Origin: Paenibacillus riograndensis SBR5
GTDB lineage: Bacteria > Bacillota > Bacilli > Paenibacillales > Paenibacillaceae
Reading direction: 5' to 3'
DNA length: 64,000 nucleotides
Assembly (NCBI RefSeq): GCF_000981585.1
Contig: NZ_LN831776.1
Coordinates: forward strand, 4,447,187-4,511,186
Part shown: positions 52,970-60,946 of the stretch, piece after piece
Numbering within the stretch: the stretch's first letter is position 1
Layout of the letters: each line of letters opens with the position of its first letter
Notes under the pieces: generated by a model
What the model saw: only the letters and a program-made list of their open reading frames with translations
Databases searched by the model: none
What the model was told of the DNA's origin: nothing
Made by a program: the position numbers and the translations under genes

Positions 52970-53199
52970 GAAAGTGGTCCGCCAAAGTTACCCCGGCCTG
53001 CTCTTCATAAGAGCTGCCTTGCTGCATAACGGAAATGCCCTAATGAAGGACCGGCTGGAAAACCATGTGAAATCAACGGAAGCCCAATGCATTAAGGTTT
53101 AAAGGTGTGCTTTTGATTCAGGATGCAGTAAAATCACTATGTACGCTAAGTAAGCTAAACTTCCATAATTGACCAACTGAAGCAGCCTCACCGTCCTAA

Positions 53200-53512
53200 T
53201 ATATAGATTGAACTTGTAAATATCCAAACAGGGAAAAGCGGCAGAAGAGCAGGCTGGAACTGGCAATCTTCCATATCAACCCGCGTATTACCGTTTCTCA
53301 CTAAAGCTTGTCTGTAAAGGAGCGGATGCGTTTGCCCTAAAAGCTTTCCGTAGAAAAACTCGCTATCTTCAGCATCTGCAGGCTGCGGATTTCCACCGCG
53401 AACAGCGGAAAAAACACCAGAAATCTACTGATGGGAAGCAGCCGAAAGTCCAAACGTTCTCTGGAGTCACAAGCCTTCCCGAAATAGAAAAATCACAAGT
53501 TCAATCTATATA
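53200..53512. repeat. Dispersed MITE-like/structured repeat, copy C, with 18-bp perfect terminal inverted repeats
   Basis: A 313-base non-coding element. Left terminus TATATAGATTGAACTTGT (53200-53217) is exactly the reverse complement of the right terminus at 53495-53512. The interior is homologous, in inverted orientation, to copies A and B, with an added segment (around 53340-53385) shared with copy D. No frame for a transposase. Confidence 0.88.
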
Positions 53513-53533
53513 GTGGCTAAAATCATTTCAACT

Positions 53534-53793
53534 TATATAAATTGAACTTGAAAATATTACAATGAAGGGAAAAGTGGCGGGGGAGAAGTTTGGATACTTA
53601 CGGAGCGGCAGCGTCCGCCTAAAAGCTTTCCTTAGGAAAGCTAGCATCGGAAGCATAAGCTGTCTGCGGTTTTCCACCTCGAACAGCGGGTTACAATCAA
53701 GAAATCTGCAGATGGGCAACGGCCGGAAGTCCAAACATTCTCTGGAGTCACGGTCCTTCCCGAGATCAAAAAGTCACAAGTTCAATCTATATA
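53534..53793. repeat. Dispersed MITE-like/structured repeat, copy D
   Basis: A 260-base element directly after copy C in the same orientation. Termini TATATAAATTGAACTTG (53534-53550) and CAAGTTCAATCTATATA (53777-53793) differ by one base. The interior matches copy C and the reverse complement of copies A and B. Both C and D are followed by a similar AT-rich segment containing TCATTTCAACTTA. Confidence 0.88.
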
Positions 53794-53999
53794 GTGGATA
53801 AATTCATTTCAACTTAGTGTATAAAATCATTTCAACAGGATAGATTTACGATTTTTTGCAATGCGCACAGTATCTCCTGTCATGCGTTGTGCTGATCCAC
53901 TGTGCGTATCGTGCAGTACGGCGGACTCGTCAAAGTCCGGTGCAATTCAGAAGTTTAACGTAACCAGAATGAATTCAGAGAAAACAAGGGGGAGATCGG

Positions 54000-54797
54000 A
54001 TGATCCGTAAGCTTGGGGAAGCAGACCATGCGCCGCTGATGACGCTGGTTAGCAAGGACCCCGCATTGAATTTGTTTATCATCGGGGATGTGGAGAATTT
54101 TGGGTTTGAACAGGAGTTTATGGAGCTGTGGGGCGACTTCCGTGAGGAGGATGGCCAGTTAATTGCTGTATTGCTGCGCTTTTATGGAAGCTTTATTCCT
54201 TACGCCGACGGACCTTTTGATGCGGCGGGATTCGCGGCGCTGATGCAGGCGGGCCCGAAATTTGAGATGGTATCCGGTTCAGCAGAAACTGTTCAGGCCG
54301 TGGCGGAACATTTGAACATCCGCAAGGAAAAGCAAATGCGGTTCGCCGAGCTGCGGGAGCTGAACAGCACACTGGACACAACCGCAGCATCCGCACATGC
54401 CATCCGCCAAGCAACCACAGACGATGTCGATGCAATCTGTTCGCTCACCGACCAGATTGAGGAGTTCGACAACAACCCGGAGGATTCGCGCAGCAGCCTG
54501 CGGAAAACACTGGAGACCGGCACGGGCAGGACCTACTATATGGAACAGGATGGAAAAGTAATCGCCACAGCCTCTACTGCAGCAGAAAGCTCGATGTCGG
54601 CTATGGTCGTAGCCGTTGCCACACATCCCGCATACAGAGGGCGGGGATTGGCCAGCCGATTGGTTGCCCGCCTAAGTGCCGATATGCTGCATGAAGGCCG
54701 CACCCCCTGCCTGTTCTACAACGATCCGCAGGCCGCCCTGATCTACCGCAAGCTTGGATATCAGGATATCGGGTTCTGGACGATGCTCTATGTTTGA
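54000..54797 (+). CDS. GNAT-family N-acetyltransferase
   Basis: A 265-residue acetyltransferase with two GNAT-like halves. The C-terminal half carries the acetyl-CoA motif VVAVATHPAYRGRGLASRLV and a final beta-bulge region LFYNDPQAALIYRKLGYQDIG. The N-terminal half (about 1-125, MIRKLGEADHAPLMTLV) is a degenerate, probably substrate-binding copy. ATG at 54000 follows AAGGGGGAG. It is isolated by repeats on both sides and converges on the amidoligase gene; the substrate is unknown. Confidence 0.9.
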   Translation: MIRKLGEADHAPLMTLVSKDPALNLFIIGDVENFGFEQEFMELWGDFREEDGQLIAVLLRFYGSFIPYADGPFDAAGFAALMQAGPKFEMVSGSAETVQAVAEHLNIRKEKQMRFAELRELNSTLDTTAASAHAIRQATTDDVDAICSLTDQIEEFDNNPEDSRSSLRKTLETGTGRTYYMEQDGKVIATASTAAESSMSAMVVAVATHPAYRGRGLASRLVARLSADMLHEGRTPCLFYNDPQAALIYRKLGYQDIGFWTMLYV

Positions 54798-54895
54798 TTG
54801 CCGGTGAATCTTGGTTTTTAAAAAAATGGGGCTGTCTTCAAAAGTCAGCCTATACCGGGGAGCCTCTAACCTTACCATAGTCTGGAAGAAACGCG

Positions 54896-55289
54896 TCAAA
54901 GGTAAAATACCTTTGATTCGACTGCACTCTGGGCGTCAAAGCTCATTCAAAGGTAAAAATACCTTTGATTGCGGCAATAGGGATGGCCAAGTGGAAAAAG
55001 GGAGCTTAATTTCCTCAGAAATAAACAGTCGTGAGGTTTAAGTGGAAAAAGGGAACTTAATTCGGTAATTTTCCCTTATATGGAGCGAAATAGAGTGAAT
55101 TAGTGTACCTTTTTCCACTTAGCTGCCCGGGTTGCTTGATGCTCAGACAAATTAGTGATACTTTTTCCACCTAACCAGCAAACGAAGTGTCGTAAAGAAA
55201 CTTTTTCTCTATACACAACCTTCTTGACACTACCGCTGGGGTGCAATCAAAGGTAAAAATACCTTTGATTCCTCTGCACCCGGGGCGTC
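54896..55289. repeat. Cluster of palindromic repeats downstream of the GNAT gene
   Basis: Three copies of a near-perfect palindrome reading CAAAGGTA...TACCTTTG occur at 54896-54916, 54947-54968 and 55247-55268. The first and third continue into a shared tail (CTGCAC-CGGGGCGTC type). Between them are direct and inverted copies of GTGGAAAAAGGG (54990, 55041; reversed at 55108 and 55160) that can fold into a long hairpin. No coding frame; the cluster separates convergent genes. Confidence 0.8.
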
Positions 55290-55297
55290 TGGGCACC

Positions 55298-56731
55298 TTA
55301 TTGCGCCATATGCTGCTCACTTGGGCGCAATTTGCCGCACCACAGCCCGCGGATGTCGCGGGACTCATCCCAGGTCTGTTCAGCGGCAATACAGCTGAAC
55401 AGCGGCTCTATATAACGCGCTGCCTGCGCATAGCCAGGCAGTGCGCGGAGCTGCGCCGCAAGCGGAGGGAACGCGGCGCGCAGCGGCGGTTTGTCGCCGC
55501 TATAGTAGGCGGCATGCAGGTCTTCCCGGTCGAGCGGCCGCAGGGTAAGGTCTTCATAGCGGCTCACAATCAGGTGAGCCAGGAAGACCGCGCCTTTCGC
55601 GATGACCGGGGACACCAGGAAGCTCGGCAGGGTCCGGTATTCAAAGCCGCCATGCGGCTGAAGCCGGAAATCGCCGAGCACCCCGTATCTCGGACGCCGT
55701 GCTGCCGCACGGGCGTCCTCCAGCAGCAGCAGCGGCAGCGCGAGGTAGTTGTCGAGCGCGCGCAGAAGCGGCGCGCACAGCGTCACGCCGCTGAAGTGCA
55801 AATGGCCGCCGAGGGCCCAGCCCGGCAGCGGCATACCTCCCGCCCGCCAGCGCAGCGAGCGATCGGCGATGAGCCGGTCCGCCGTGCGCGCGGCGGACAT
55901 CAGCTGCGCCAGCAGCGCGCGCGGTTCCCCGCGCGGCGCAGGGCGCAGCTCGGCGACCGGGAACGCGCCGCGCGTTCCCGGAGGCCCGGCGTCGCAGCCG
56001 GCGACGCCGTCCATGGGCAGGTACCGCGACGCCGGCACGGCGCGGCCTGTGGATTCCCGGAGCAGGAGGAACTCCGGGTCCATGCCCATCAGCAGCCCGG
56101 GGCGGCCGGGCTGCTCCAGAGCCAGGGAGCGGGCCAGCGCCAGCGAGGCCGCGCGGTAGGGCTCCGGCAGCACCCCGCCGGAGCCTGCCCGGAGCGGCGT
56201 GACCTTGTCGACCCTGTAGCGGCGGCCGCCCAGGGTCTTCAGCAGCACCTCGCCGCTGTCCAGACCAAGGGTGTACAGCGCCCGCACCGCTGTATCCCGG
56301 ATTTTCCCCGCCGCTCCGCGCTGGCGGCCGGAAGATGCCGGGTTTGCGGACCGGCTGTGCCCTCCAGCGGTTTCCCCTCCGCCAGCGGGACGCGGCATCC
56401 GCTCTTGACCGTGCAAGGCGATATCCGCCAAGGCAGTTCCCTCACCCACTGCATTTCCCCGCGCCGCCCCCGCACGAATGACAGGAGGCAAAGTAGCCGG
56501 CTTCATCGCTGCCCCCGTTCCGAGCGGCTGGATTTCCAGCACCTCCAGGTTATATACACGGACCCGGTAATACTGCTTGTACGAACGGGCCTCCGCAGAC
56601 TGTCGGGTTGTCCCCTTCCCCAGTCCTGAACCTTCGGCCGGCACCAGCAAAGCTTCCAGTCCGCTGCGCCGAAGCCTGTCTTCCCGCTGGGCTGCAGACC
56701 ATAGCAAGTATGTGGGGAGCCCCTCATTCAT
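55298..56731 (-). CDS. Putative amidoligase with glutamine-synthetase-like fold (COOH-NH2 ligase type)
   Basis: A 477-residue protein resembling the phage phiEco32-like COOH-NH2 ligase families. Those use a glutamine-synthetase fold to form amide or isopeptide bonds with ATP. Candidate catalytic residues follow glutamine synthetase order: GMDPEF (Asp218, Glu220), ELRP (Glu261, Arg263), GGHLHFSG (His310, His312) and GFEYRTLPS (Glu364, Arg366). The first 150 residues are less ordered and Gly/Ala rich. ATG follows GGAGGAGAAGGAG. It lies directly downstream of cotE on the same strand, with a terminator in between. Local GC is much higher than in the neighbours. Substrate unknown. Confidence 0.78.
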   Translation of the reverse strand: MNEGLPTYLLWSAAQREDRLRRSGLEALLVPAEGSGLGKGTTRQSAEARSYKQYYRVRVYNLEVLEIQPLGTGAAMKPATLPPVIRAGAARGNAVGEGTALADIALHGQERMPRPAGGGETAGGHSRSANPASSGRQRGAAGKIRDTAVRALYTLGLDSGEVLLKTLGGRRYRVDKVTPLRAGSGGVLPEPYRAASLALARSLALEQPGRPGLLMGMDPEFLLLRESTGRAVPASRYLPMDGVAGCDAGPPGTRGAFPVAELRPAPRGEPRALLAQLMSAARTADRLIADRSLRWRAGGMPLPGWALGGHLHFSGVTLCAPLLRALDNYLALPLLLLEDARAAARRPRYGVLGDFRLQPHGGFEYRTLPSFLVSPVIAKGAVFLAHLIVSRYEDLTLRPLDREDLHAAYYSGDKPPLRAAFPPLAAQLRALPGYAQAARYIEPLFSCIAAEQTWDESRDIRGLWCGKLRPSEQHMAQ

Positions 56732-56808
56732 AACTCCTTCTCCTCCCGGATTCGTACCGCGGGCAGGGCAGCACCTTCTTTTTCATTGCACCGCTGCCCT
56801 GGCGGAAA

Positions 56809-56844
56809 AATAAAAAAAAATAAAAAAGGAGGGCATTCGCCCTC
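56809..56844 (-). terminator. Terminator of cotE
   Basis: GAGGGC/GCCCTC stem with a four-base loop (56829-56844), followed on the minus strand by a 19-base T-rich run. Confidence 0.85.
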
Positions 56845-56917
56845 TTCACCGCCGCCCCTACTACATATAATGGATTAAAACCCACCCGGTATCAGTTGGC
56901 GGCGGCGATGCTCTTCC

Positions 56918-57475
56918 TTACAACTCATCATCCAGGGCGTCAGGGTCCAGATCATCATAATCGAAGCTTTCGCCATCAAAATCATAATCCTTGTCTTCCG
57001 GATCATCACTTTGATCGGTGACATACACGCGGACCTTGGTCTCAGCCACCAATTCCGCCTCGAATTCCCGTTCCACCCGAAGCGTCACACTGCCCCCGCC
57101 CGGAGAGACACCTGCTTCCACACAGTTGGGTTCCTGCGTTGCCTCCGCAGAGACCTCAACCGTGGCGGCACGGTGTCTCGGGTCCAGGTACGACAGCGGA
57201 ATAAGCTCCACATAGGAGACCGTTTCCTTGGCAACCTCCGTCTGCTTGTTTTTGTCGTACGAGTACCAGATGTTTACATCGTAAGTACCGATTACTTCGA
57301 TTCCGTTCCCGGCGGCAACCGCTTCGTACTGGTGGTTAATAATCCAAGCCCCCAGAATACTCGTCGGATGGTGTGGCGGAGTCACGGTATGGGTTGCTGT
57401 AGAGAACTTACGACCTTTGCCGCAAATTGCCTTCGTAATGATCTCCCTTGTTTGACGTTTATGGCTTAATGACAT
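56918..57475 (-). CDS. cotE: Outer spore coat morphogenetic protein CotE
   Basis: Organises the outer coat in Bacillus spores. The 185-residue protein matches CotE along its length: REIITKAICGKGRKFSTATHTV, PTSILGAWIINHQYEA, IGTYDVNIWYSYDKNKQTEVAKETVSYVELIPL, QEPNCVEAGVSPGG and FEAELVAETKVRVYV, ending in an acidic tail (DYDFDGESFDYDDLDPDALDDEL type). ATG at 57475 follows GGAGGAGG. In B. subtilis cotE is next to mutSL as well; here a repeat island, a GNAT gene and an amidoligase gene are inserted between. Confidence 0.96.
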   Translation of the reverse strand: MSLSHKRQTREIITKAICGKGRKFSTATHTVTPPHHPTSILGAWIINHQYEAVAAGNGIEVIGTYDVNIWYSYDKNKQTEVAKETVSYVELIPLSYLDPRHRAATVEVSAEATQEPNCVEAGVSPGGGSVTLRVEREFEAELVAETKVRVYVTDQSDDPEDKDYDFDGESFDYDDLDPDALDDEL

Positions 57476-57509
57476 CTTTGAACCTCCTCCATACAATCAT
57501 TCACTATCA

Positions 57510-57517
57510 AGTGTATG
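57510..57517 (-). promoter_or_regulatory. Candidate sigma-E -10 box of cotE
   Basis: CATACACT on the minus strand fits the sigma-E -10 form CATACANT, about 35 bases before the cotE start. The -35 region is not convincing. Confidence 0.35.
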
Positions 57518-57651
57518 CACGTTCTGGGCATTTGTTGATTGTTAGAGTAGAAATAAATTTGGGTAAGCCCTCGGAGGAGCTTTTTTAACAAGAGTCATAG
57601 TTCATTTTATTGTGAAATTTCCCCGGATATGAATAGATCAGTTAATCCTGC

Positions 57652-57686
57652 CGCAAAAAAAAACCCCTGTAGATCCTCTACAGGGG
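57652..57686 (-). terminator. Terminator of the HD-GYP gene
   Basis: Perfect ten-pair stem CCCCTGTAGA/TCTACAGGGG with a three-base loop (57664-57686), followed on the minus strand by nine T. Confidence 0.92.
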
Positions 57687-57702
57687 CTGCTGCGGTTCAG
57701 GG

Positions 57703-58725
57703 CTATTGCGGGATTACACGCACAATCCCAAGATGTCTGTTCTTGCTGAGATCGATGAAATCCTCCCCGATGTTCACCAAAGGACGAAGCGGATCATGCG
57801 CCAGAATCATAATGATTTTGCCCATCCGTCCGTCTGTTAACAGCACCTCGTTGCCTATCATTGACTGCATAAGCTTACTAATAAAAACACCGCAAATATA
57901 AGGATCAAGCTTTCCGAAGGAGTAGTCCTCCATCTGAGTCAGAACTTCATAGAGCGGCGCCGCCTCGCTGTAGAACCGGTCTGAAGTCATCGCATGAAAA
58001 ATATCTGTAACGGCTACTATTTTGCTGAAATCCGTAATCCGGTGTCCCAGCACTCCGAACGGATAACCGCTTCCGTCCATGCGTTCATGATGCTGCAGCG
58101 CGACAAGCGCCTGCATATGCGTCGTACCCGGTGTATCTCTGACCAGCTCGTAGCCATGCGTCGTGTGTTTTTTCATGATATCAAATTCTTCATCCGTCAG
58201 TGGCCCCGGCTTGGTTAAAATCTCGGCCGGAATCATAATTTTTCCGATATCATGAAGGGTTGCAGCAATGGTCAGCATGCCCAGCTCCTCCGGGTCCAGC
58301 TTAAGCCACTTGCCCAGAAGTGTTGATAATATGCCTACAGCAACGTTATGTCTGTATGTATAATCATCTTTGGTCTGCAGTGCAGCCAGGATTCCGAAGA
58401 AGTCATTCTTCTCGCTTACTTGCTGGATAAAAGGAATAACTTCATTTTTGAGCTCAAGCATCGGCAGTCGCTTGCTCTTGGTATAGCGCAGCTGATCAAA
58501 AATATTCTCCATAGCTGCCGTACAATCATCCACGGCCAGTTGATAGAATGCCTCGCTGTCCAATTGAATGACATCATGGGGCTGAAGGATAATCCGGTGC
58601 TGGGTAATTAACCGGACATGCTCCGAGCTCAGAAGCGTCATTGCGGGCAGTACAAATACGCCGTTGTGATTAAAGAGGTTGTCTACTAGCTGTTTGCCGA
58701 TATATTGTTCGTTGCCGTTGTTCAC
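57703..58725 (-). CDS. HD-GYP domain protein, probable cyclic-di-GMP phosphodiesterase
   Basis: A 340-residue cytoplasmic protein. The N-terminal 110 residues have no recognised domain. The HD-GYP domain (about 115-290) has the metal residues in YRHNVAVG, HDIGK (His158, Asp159), KKHTTHGYEL and HHERMDGSGYP (212-222), with the full GYP motif kept. A C-terminal beta domain (about 285-340) follows. GTG at 58725 is well placed after AGGTGA; the earlier GTG overlaps that site. Monocistronic with a strong terminator. Cyclic-di-GMP hydrolysis is the family function, not shown here. Confidence 0.92.
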   Translation of the reverse strand: MNNGNEQYIGKQLVDNLFNHNGVFVLPAMTLLSSEHVRLITQHRIILQPHDVIQLDSEAFYQLAVDDCTAAMENIFDQLRYTKSKRLPMLELKNEVIPFIQQVSEKNDFFGILAALQTKDDYTYRHNVAVGILSTLLGKWLKLDPEELGMLTIAATLHDIGKIMIPAEILTKPGPLTDEEFDIMKKHTTHGYELVRDTPGTTHMQALVALQHHERMDGSGYPFGVLGHRITDFSKIVAVTDIFHAMTSDRFYSEAAPLYEVLTQMEDYSFGKLDPYICGVFISKLMQSMIGNEVLLTDGRMGKIIMILAHDPLRPLVNIGEDFIDLSKNRHLGIVRVIPQ

Positions 58726-58953
58726 CTTCGTCACCTGCCAGTGCAGAATTCACACCCCGTGAATTAGCTGCTGTAATTGGAATATGTGCCGATCCATTCA
58801 TTATGATAATATAGTATATCCTGGTTTCCTTAAGCCTATATGAACGCAGCACAAAACAAACACTCACATATTGTTCATATATCTCTTATCGTAATTTCAC
58901 ACGAAAAGATGAATACCTAATTCTTCCTTCTTTCCATCCTCGCCTAAATTTTT

Positions 58954-59949
58954 CTAGACACGCGAACTTCCTTTTGCCGGCAAAGGCCGTTTTACCGGTT
59001 TGATATCGACCGGCATCTTGTACCTCTTGGCTATGTTGAGATATAACGAGAGCTCGCGGCATAGCTGCAAAATAGCCGAACGGACCTCAAATTCCTCGCG
59101 GGTTTCCGGGAGCTCCATCCCCTGAAATTCCTTTTCCAGCCCCTCAAGCAGTTTTTCGGTCCGGCCGGTATATTCCTCAGCCAGCACGTCATTGCTCAGC
59201 TGGTCGAACAAATCCGCAACCATGTCCCCGTGAGGGAGCTGGCGGTAGACCTGCGAGAGGAGCTGCATCATGTTCTGGATCGATTCCAGCTGTTCCTTGC
59301 GCATGTAAAAATACACATTCCATGCCTCATCCGGATGAATAACATGGTTCTCCATTTCCCTGGAGGCAGCCGTAAGTCCCCGCTGGACCGCCTCCCCTGC
59401 GCCAATCAGTTCCTTGCCGTCCCAGAGATACCCGGGATCACGCAGCGTACGCGCCATTTGCGTAAAGATCACCGAAAAATAACCGTCCACTTCTTTGCGG
59501 ATTCCGGCAATAACGCCGCCGGTCTGCGGCATATAGATCAGATTGACCAGTCCGGCCGATCCCAGGCCTATGAACAACAGCTCTATCTGCTGGAGCAGAA
59601 CATGTACAGACAGCTCGGCTTGTCCAAAAACCCGGAAAACAATAACGGAGCTGGTCACGATTCCTTCCTTGTAGCCCGATTTTACAATCATGGGGAATCC
59701 GACCAGCACATACAGGCCCAGCACCCAATAATGAAATCCAAGGAAGAAAAACAGAATGCAGCCGAAAAAAAGTCCTACAAGGGAGGCCAGAAAACGCGCC
59801 GTGATGGTGCGCAGACTCCTTTTTCGTGTGGTTTCCACCCCCAGAATCGCGAGCAGACCCGCACTTTGCGCGTTGGGAATGCCCACAGCGGCTGCCAGCA
59901 GGATTGACAACAGAGTTGCAGCCGCCGTTTTGATAACTCGAAATCCCAT
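58954..59949 (-). CDS. Aromatic acid exporter/FUSC-like membrane protein (YqjA type)
   Basis: A 331-residue membrane protein. Five to six transmembrane helices fill residues 1-165 (VIKTAAATLLSILLAAAVG, FLASLVGLFFGCILFFFLGFHYWVLGLYVLVGFPMIV, VHVLLQQIELLFIGLGSAGLVNLIYMP). A cytoplasmic helical C-terminal domain with many Glu/Arg follows. This is the DUF939-type aromatic acid exporter plan of B. subtilis YqjA. ATG at 59949 follows AAGGAGAGG; the longer frame upstream lacks a site. Substrates are not known. Confidence 0.87.
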   Translation of the reverse strand: MGFRVIKTAAATLLSILLAAAVGIPNAQSAGLLAILGVETTRKRSLRTITARFLASLVGLFFGCILFFFLGFHYWVLGLYVLVGFPMIVKSGYKEGIVTSSVIVFRVFGQAELSVHVLLQQIELLFIGLGSAGLVNLIYMPQTGGVIAGIRKEVDGYFSVIFTQMARTLRDPGYLWDGKELIGAGEAVQRGLTAASREMENHVIHPDEAWNVYFYMRKEQLESIQNMMQLLSQVYRQLPHGDMVADLFDQLSNDVLAEEYTGRTEKLLEGLEKEFQGMELPETREEFEVRSAILQLCRELSLYLNIAKRYKMPVDIKPVKRPLPAKGSSRV

Positions 59950-60109
59950 GTAATACCTCTCCTTGCGAGCTTGATAAGTCCTGTCTCCTCCGGCAGCTTC
60001 ATCCGATACACCCGTTGGAAAAGCAGGCTTATAATGTTGTCTATAATTTTCAGGTAAAGATATAGACATGGTACAAGATTTTGCGGACCGGCACAATATG
60101 ACATCATTC

Positions 60110-60946
60110 TCACCGCCGCGACAAAATCAGCTTTTCCACATAAACCACCAGTTGATACATAGCTGTAGCCACAGCCGCAATAATCAGCAGACTGGACATC
60201 ACCAGTGTGAAGTTGAACACCTGAAAGCCGTATATGATCAGATACCCTAGCCCTGATTTGGCCGCCAAAAATTCGCCTACAATCACACCTACCCATGACA
60301 TGCCTACATTGACCTTCAGCGTGGAAACGACAGTGGGAAAAGATGAAGGCAGTATTACCTTGTTGAATACCTGCACCCGTGAAGCTCCGAACGACCTTGC
60401 CACTTTCACCAAATTCGGATCAACACTGCAAAAGCTGTTGTACACTACCAGGGTGGTTATAATCACCGTGATGGACAGCGTCGTCACCACAATCGCCGTA
60501 AAGCCCGCACCGAACATCACAATAAAAATCGGGCCCAGCGCTACCTTCGGCATACTGTTAAAGACGACCATATACGGATCAAGCACTGCGGACAAAAACG
60601 GCGACCACCAGATGACAATGGCAAGAAGGGTGCCAAGCAGTGTCCCGAGCAGAAAACCCACAACCGTTTCCCCAACCGTCATGCCAAGATGCGGCCACAG
60701 GCTGCCGCTGGCCATATCGCCCCAAATTTGCCCGAAGACCTTGGTGGGATAACTGAACAGCAGCTTATCGATCCAGCCCAGCCGGGCTCCGGCCTCCCAG
60801 AGCGCAAAGAACAGTACCAGCAAACTGCCGCGGACAGCGGTTACCCGGTTGTGCCAGCGCCGTTTTTTCTTCTGGTGTTCACTATGCTTCTCTTCCAGCC
60901 ACAGCGCACGGGAGGCTGCAGTTTCAATTTGTTCAACCGACTTCAC
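60110..60946 (-). CDS. ABC transporter permease, SsuC/TauC family
   Basis: A 278-residue inner-membrane permease of the nitrate/sulfonate/taurine class. About six helices are visible, with the EAA loop around VARSFGASRVQVFNKVILPSSFPTVVSTLKVN (cytoplasmic contact with the ATPase) and the typical GMSWVGVIVGEFLAAKSGLGYLI. GTG start overlaps the ATPase stop by four bases (GTGA), with GGGAGGGG upstream, so the two are translationally coupled. Substrate as for the binding protein: unknown, with sulfonates or a thiamine precursor as candidates. Confidence 0.93.
   Translation of the reverse strand: MKSVEQIETAASRALWLEEKHSEHQKKKRRWHNRVTAVRGSLLVLFFALWEAGARLGWIDKLLFSYPTKVFGQIWGDMASGSLWPHLGMTVGETVVGFLLGTLLGTLLAIVIWWSPFLSAVLDPYMVVFNSMPKVALGPIFIVMFGAGFTAIVVTTLSITVIITTLVVYNSFCSVDPNLVKVARSFGASRVQVFNKVILPSSFPTVVSTLKVNVGMSWVGVIVGEFLAAKSGLGYLIIYGFQVFNFTLVMSSLLIIAAVATAMYQLVVYVEKLILSRR

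Noticed and set aside
54896..55270. CRISPR array in the palindrome cluster
   Set aside because: The three palindromes are unevenly spaced (about 50 and 300 bases), spacers are not of uniform size, and no cas gene is present.
55241..56629. Open frame of 462 codons on the plus strand opposite the amidoligase gene
   Set aside because: Very high GC removes stop codons on the opposite strand. The product is Arg/Gln/Ala-rich low complexity, whereas the minus-strand frame has recognisable catalytic motifs and a good ribosome site.
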